From assembly GCA_905160935.1 (NCBI GenBank), contig CAJHZI010000641.1, forward strand, positions 1,905,001 through 1,969,000: a stretch of 64,000 bases of DNA, given 5' to 3'. Both the position numbers and the translations under genes were made by a program. This document shows positions 59,546 to 64,000 of this stretch, piece after piece. Under the pieces are notes generated by a model. That model saw nothing but the letters and a program-made list of their open reading frames with translations, did no database searches and was not told where the DNA came from. This DNA is from Enchytraeus crypticus (Eukaryota; Annelida; Clitellata; Enchytraeida; Enchytraeidae). Position 1 is the first letter of the stretch. Every line of letters starts with the position of its first letter.

Positions 59546-60419
59546 AAGTATCAAGAGGCCAATGGTGCAATACGTGCAATAATAAATTGTACATTGTGTA
59601 TATGTGAACAATGCGACACTGGACCAACTGCTTGGTTTAACGTTCATATCCCTGGTATCATTGGTGCTCTGTTCTTATTCCAGGTCTCACTATTCTCCAA
59701 TATTAGATTTTGAACCTCAAACCTATTGGATTTTATGAATGGCCTACTAATTACTAAGACTGTATAACCCAGTACCATTCTACGCTTAAGGAATCCTATT
59801 AAATTAAACCTGTTTAATCAATCCTGTTTTAATAGCCCAGTCTATTTAAATCTACCAACGTATTGGTTTCCCAATAACTCTGTTTTTATCATACTTTCCT
59901 GCATAATTAATCTAGTCTAATAACCCTGACTTTAGACCCTCTCTTACACTCGTTTTACTCTCCATCAATATTTATTTAACCTGCTTACAGGCGTCGGTAA
60001 TTGCATTTACTGTGAAGGGTCTAAAAGTATTGTTTATGCTGGAAGTGAGGTCAGTGAATTCAGCGATTGAGTCTCATACAAGATTTGTGTAAAATATTGG
60101 ATATGTTTTCATCCTGCGAAAATTAAAGGCTTGCTTAAAATGGCTGATCTTAATTATGCTGATGTCTATTTTGTACTGCTATGTGTCGATTAAAACCATC
60201 GCTGTTTGCTATTTTTAAAAACTGAAAAAACGAGTGTCAGATACTTTCTGAATGTATGTAAATATGGCAAAATAGAATATTATTTCCAAAGACAGTGACT
60301 TTTGACTGCTAGTTTTAAAGTGTTTATGTTCCTTGTAGCAGTCAGTGCATGAAGGTCCACTAAAGCTTGCGTATCTTTGCTAGCTGTAATTAATCAGCAT
60401 ATTAAATATGTAAACCATT

Positions 60420-60572
60420 CGTCATCGTGTGGTTCTTTGGCGCCTGTTTGTGTAGAGTCTGCAAGAGACGTCTCTGCCATTGCCTTATGGCGAGAGTCCA
60501 GAACTACTGCCTGCTGCCTGGGCACGAGGAGCCGGACTTTAAATTCTTACTGATTGATTGATTGATTAAATA
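60420..60572 (+). mobile_element. Retroposon 3' end with TGAT-type tail
   Basis: A GC-rich block (60440-60540) with no open frame is followed directly by CTGATTGATTGATTGATTAA at 60549-60568. A GC-rich body plus a short tetranucleotide tail in AT-rich DNA is the look of a 5'-truncated LINE or SINE 3' end. The family was not identified. Confidence 0.4.
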
Positions 60573-60724
60573 TGTGACTTATTGCATTTGTGCGTTTGAA
60601 TGTGTGTAAATATGAGTTTGTGTCATTAACTAGCAGACATTTATTATCTGTGAATTAGCTGTTATGGGCAGACTTCTAACTTCTAGACGCTTTAAGTACT
60701 GACTGATGTCGACAAAACAATTTT

Positions 60725-60790
60725 TACCGAGTTAGTGATTAGTCTGCTAAACAAGAGGCCAAGAGTTCGAATATGTAGTCAGACCATCGC
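60725..60790 (+). pseudogene. tRNA-like sequence
   Basis: ACCGAGTTAGTGATTAGTCT (A-box-like) followed 30 bases on by CCAAGAGTTCGAATATG (B-box-like). No proper acceptor stem. Confidence 0.3.
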
Positions 60791-63309
60791 TAATGGTGAC
60801 TTTGCCATGCGACAAGGGACCCTACCGCTAGTTTTGCCGCTTTGAAGATACTAAATTTTATTTAATGATGCCCTTTTACTATATATATATATACTACATT
60901 AGGCTAGACTACTTTACAATATCTGACGCATACTTACCTGAAGGAATCTAGCTAAAATAAATGTAGGCCTTAACCATATAGACCTACACGTCACACCTGG
61001 TAATGAAGACGTGCTGTCGTATTTAGAAATACAGAACATGTACTACAACTCTTTATATGTTCAACATGCAATAATTTTATTACATCGTCTACAAAAAGTT
61101 AACAGATGGCACTAAAATGAAAGAACCTCTTAATTAAATTAAGCAATAAATATTTGGCTGGTTATATGAACGCCAGTTCATAGGTATAGAGAGCGAAATC
61201 TTTAAAAAATACTGCGTGAAAGTAACACTTGGATGTTAGCCTATCGCTAAAAGAGTTATGAACTAGAAGCCTTTAGATAGGAGCGACCTACTTGCGCCTA
61301 GTCGTCAAATAGGCCTAATATGCAGTACTTTTAAATTGAGCTTATCGCAATATTGGCTGAAAATTTTAATATAATTGCGTGAGATTTTCAGTTTATGCAA
61401 GAGTTCTTGTTTGAATTGGTTTTATCTTCTACTGGGCCGAAGTTTTCCGTTTTGTAATTGATGATGAAATATTTCAAAAATATCAAAAACAACAACTAAT
61501 TTGATTGATCGCTGGCATTATTAAAAGCATCCCTGCAATAATTGCTAATTAACTTTTCGTCATAGGCTGACTGGAAAAAATCGTTGAGTTTGTAGGTATA
61601 AATGTCCAAGTATAATCAAACAATTACGGCATGTGCATAATTCCACGGAGTGTTCTCAATACTTGCTAAAGGTTGTAAAAAGAGTTTTCTGCATAGAGGA
61701 ATGTACATTCTAAGTCAGTAAATGTGAAGGTCTATACTTCCTGCATATTAGTGTATCTTGTGCATGTTTATTATGTTTTGTGTATGATTGTGTATGCCAA
61801 ACTTATTTTGGCATTTTTAAGCATTTGGGTGTATGGACGAATTATTTATTTTAACAACTATTTGAATGCATGTCAGTGCGTGGTGCCCAGTTATCTCGTG
61901 ATCGCTAATTGTTGCACGTATACGGTAGTCCCACTGTATATCTGCGAAACTATGTCTACTGAACTATCTGCTTTCTCTTGGATATTCTATTCTATTTTCG
62001 CTTCGTTGTGTGTCGTGTATGAGAGTAAATGTAGAAAAATATTTACGAAACGTAAGACTTGTTGTTGGCTTGCACAGTTTCAAATGTTGAAACAATTTCC
62101 GCGACTGTTTGTATATGGCCCGCGGGTCGGGATTATTGAAAGCCATCGCTCTTCTGCTACTACTGCCGTTTGTTTTGTAAACACAATCTATAAATAAAAA
62201 TATGAAAATGTGTGATTTAGCTTCGGCTACCGGGTTTGTCCAGTTAATTTAAGCATTTAAGATCAGGTAGAAGCGCGTGTTTTAAGCCTTCTATTGCTAA
62301 GGGACGTAGATTAAAAGTTAGATTAGACTCAATTTGATCTAGGTTGTTGCAAAAGTTGCGGAAGTCGTCTCAGAGTCATAGTAGCTACAGTCTTCAGTAT
62401 CTACTTTAGTCGCCACTTATGAGAACGTTAAGTTGTCGGCAAATTGTGTCTAATTTTCATATGATTAATGGGGCTGTATCAGCCCAATAGTTTTACAACT
62501 TATATTTTTACTATGTATAGAATGTGCTCTGTACTTTGAATTAGATTTACTTTAGAAAAAATACTTCTGAAAACGCTACGCTAGTTATAATGCTTTTACT
62601 CTAATCGAAGGGCATGTACAGTATATAATGTATATATATATATATATATAATTGCAAATATTTTGATGATAACTACGCAGAAGGCTGATATATAGTTACT
62701 TATATACATACATACATATAGAAACATATACAAATATAATATACAATATATATGCCTACATGTATAATATATATATATATGTATAATTATGTGTGCATAT
62801 ATTATATATGCATGTACATGCGTGTAGACTATATATACCCATGTATAGGCTATAAATCCTGTATTCATACATATTACATGAATAATATATGTGTACTTTT
62901 TACGATTACTTATATCAGCACTATGATCAAGGTACTCAGTACGAATGCTTATATCAGTACAATGATCAGCTCTAACCAATAGCAGTATTATTTAGCACTA
63001 CCACGTGTACTCTGCATGGTTACACGGGCTGTGTATATCAGTGTAGTGCCTAGTTAAATCCCGGATAGGATCCTTGTTTTTAGATAAGTCGTTTTACCGC
63101 CTGCACTTGTTAATATTTATTATTGTTGAAAAGCGTGCATGCACGTTGGTAGTTAGAGGTAACTGTTCGGGAGAAATATGTGTTATTTTTAGATCTGCTG
63201 CTTGTCTTTAGAACAGCTTAACATCTCGTGAATAGAGTACGTCTGTAGATCAGATGCGTTTTATCGAATGATTGGCTACAGCTAATGTTAATTCGTAACG
63301 TTTATAAAA

Positions 63310-63415
63310 TATCTCTCTCTTCAGTGCACTGCCAAGTGGCAGGTTCAAGGTACATATTCATACTCAATGTCTGCTTTCTCGCTCCATAAGAGCACTCCTT
63401 AGATCAACAAGTAAA
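63310..63415 (-). mobile_element. Retroposon family X, 3' portion
   Basis: TCTCTCTTCAGTGCACTGCC, AAGTGGCAGGTTCAAGGTAC, CTTTCTCGCTCCATAAGAGC and CTTAGATCAACAAG. Best-preserved 3' end of the family in the window. Confidence 0.7.
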
Positions 63416-63724
63416 AAATAAAAATATAAAAAGAATTAAAATACAAAAATATATAAAGAATTAATTAAGCATTCAAAAGCATTGGTCATGCTATGATAAA
63501 ATTACTGTTTTGCATGTCGTAGACTGTTTAAGACTTGTAAAAAGAAGATATTGAACGCTATAGGGTCATGAACGGTATATCAATGCGATATACTTTCAAT
63601 ATAATTACTGACATAATAGGAAATGGTGGTAAATGCAGAATCTTTTATTATCGAATCAAATTGTTGGAAAAAGTAGTTTGAAACTGCTATATCAAAGAAT
63701 ACTAGAGAGAGAAGGAGAAGTAAG

Positions 63725-63783
63725 AGAGAGAGAGAGAGAGAGAGAGGAAAAGAGAGAGAGGAATAAGAGAGAGGGAGAGAGCG
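63725..63783. repeat. (GA)n microsatellite
   Basis: GAGAGA with AAA and GGG interruptions. The Arg/Glu frame through it is an artefact. Confidence 0.9.
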
Positions 63784-63944
63784 AATTCGTAAAAAAATCT
63801 TACAGAATAGTCAGTCGGCCTATCATTTGATATTCCTTGTATAGCAAGTTGTCTATTTATAACTTTCCAATGTCTAATCTTGTAGAATCTTGCAGTCCAT
63901 TCCTATTGACGAGAAAGTATTAACAAATCTACACTATATTATAA

Positions 63945-64000
63945 TCATCATTATCTTCTCTTGAATCCCAGTTTAACTAGGGTCGGGTCTATTGCACTGT
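63945..64000 (-). mobile_element. Retroposon family Y, 3' end, cut by the window edge
   Basis: On +: AATCATCATTATCTTCTCTT, GAATCCCAGTTTAACTAGGG and TCGGGTCTATTGCACTGT. Reverse orientation of the family Y 3' end. Confidence 0.6.

Larger units (their letters stand above)
59197..64000 (+). other. Start of intron 2 of the activin-like gene
   Basis: No reading frame with the mature TGF-beta signature (CC, IGWxDWI-like stretch, CxG/CxC) was seen to the right edge. The intron is therefore inferred to be at least 4.8 kb. It carries a SINE copy (59262-59403), (AT)n tracts, a retroposon 3' end with a TTGA tail, and retroposon ends at 63310 and 63945. The stretch 60900-62600 otherwise shows nothing convincing. 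Confidence 0.55.

Noticed and set aside
61724-62197. 157-codon Cys- and Tyr-rich frame in intron 2
   Set aside because: Checked as a possible mature TGF-beta exon, but it lacks the CC, IGWxxWI and CxC spacing. Composition follows local AT-rich DNA. A frame of this length is not unlikely by chance in 64 kb; kept open only if expression is found.

Overview
The window is AT-rich animal nuclear DNA. It has long introns and intergenic stretches, many simple repeats, several families of RNA-polymerase-III-type SINEs, decayed LINEs and small DNA transposons. Nothing looks bacterial: there are no operons, no ribosome binding sites and no CRISPR array. The coding signal is that of an invertebrate metazoan. 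The phylum cannot be settled from the sequence alone.

One host gene can be argued from first principles. It is an activin/inhibin-beta-class TGF-beta ligand precursor on the + strand. Coding exon 1 (45329-45926) carries the start codon, a signal peptide and the N-terminal pro-region. It joins in matching phase across a 12.2 kb intron to coding exon 2 (58114 to about 59196), which carries the rest of the prodomain, including the family-typical tryptophan and Cys-x-x-Cys region and a very long Arg/Lys/Gln-rich linker. The cysteine-knot mature ligand is not found up to base 64000, so the last exon(s) should lie beyond the right edge. A small GC-rich, coding-like block (53301-53522) sits inside the 12 kb intron and is unexplained.

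Layout: 1-15 kb is intergenic, with SINEs, CT microsatellites, two abutting LINE fragments (3557-5040), a 19-bp tandem array with an adjacent hairpin, a 98-bp palindrome and a 166-bp hAT-type MITE. 15-33 kb holds a 5S-rRNA-derived SINE, an (ATT)n tract beside a decayed coding-like block, a decayed repeat with a coding-like body, and long plain AT-rich stretches. 33-45 kb holds two copies of a second tRNA-derived SINE, a 905-bp non-autonomous hAT element packed with GGTTCG repeats, another LINE fragment, a near-identical 70-bp direct repeat and a minisatellite. 45-59 kb is the activin-like gene, whose first intron is loaded with SINEs, LINE ends, palindromes and (AT)n/(CA)n arrays. 59-64 kb is its second intron, as far as it is visible.

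The repeats are the richer part of the window. At least 13 copies of one tRNA-like SINE occur, including an inverted duplication of a single copy. Other families are a second tRNA-like SINE with an unusually long gap between its A and B boxes, two retroposon families that share a head but differ in body and tail, and a 5S-derived family. I saw no convincing new multi-gene system.
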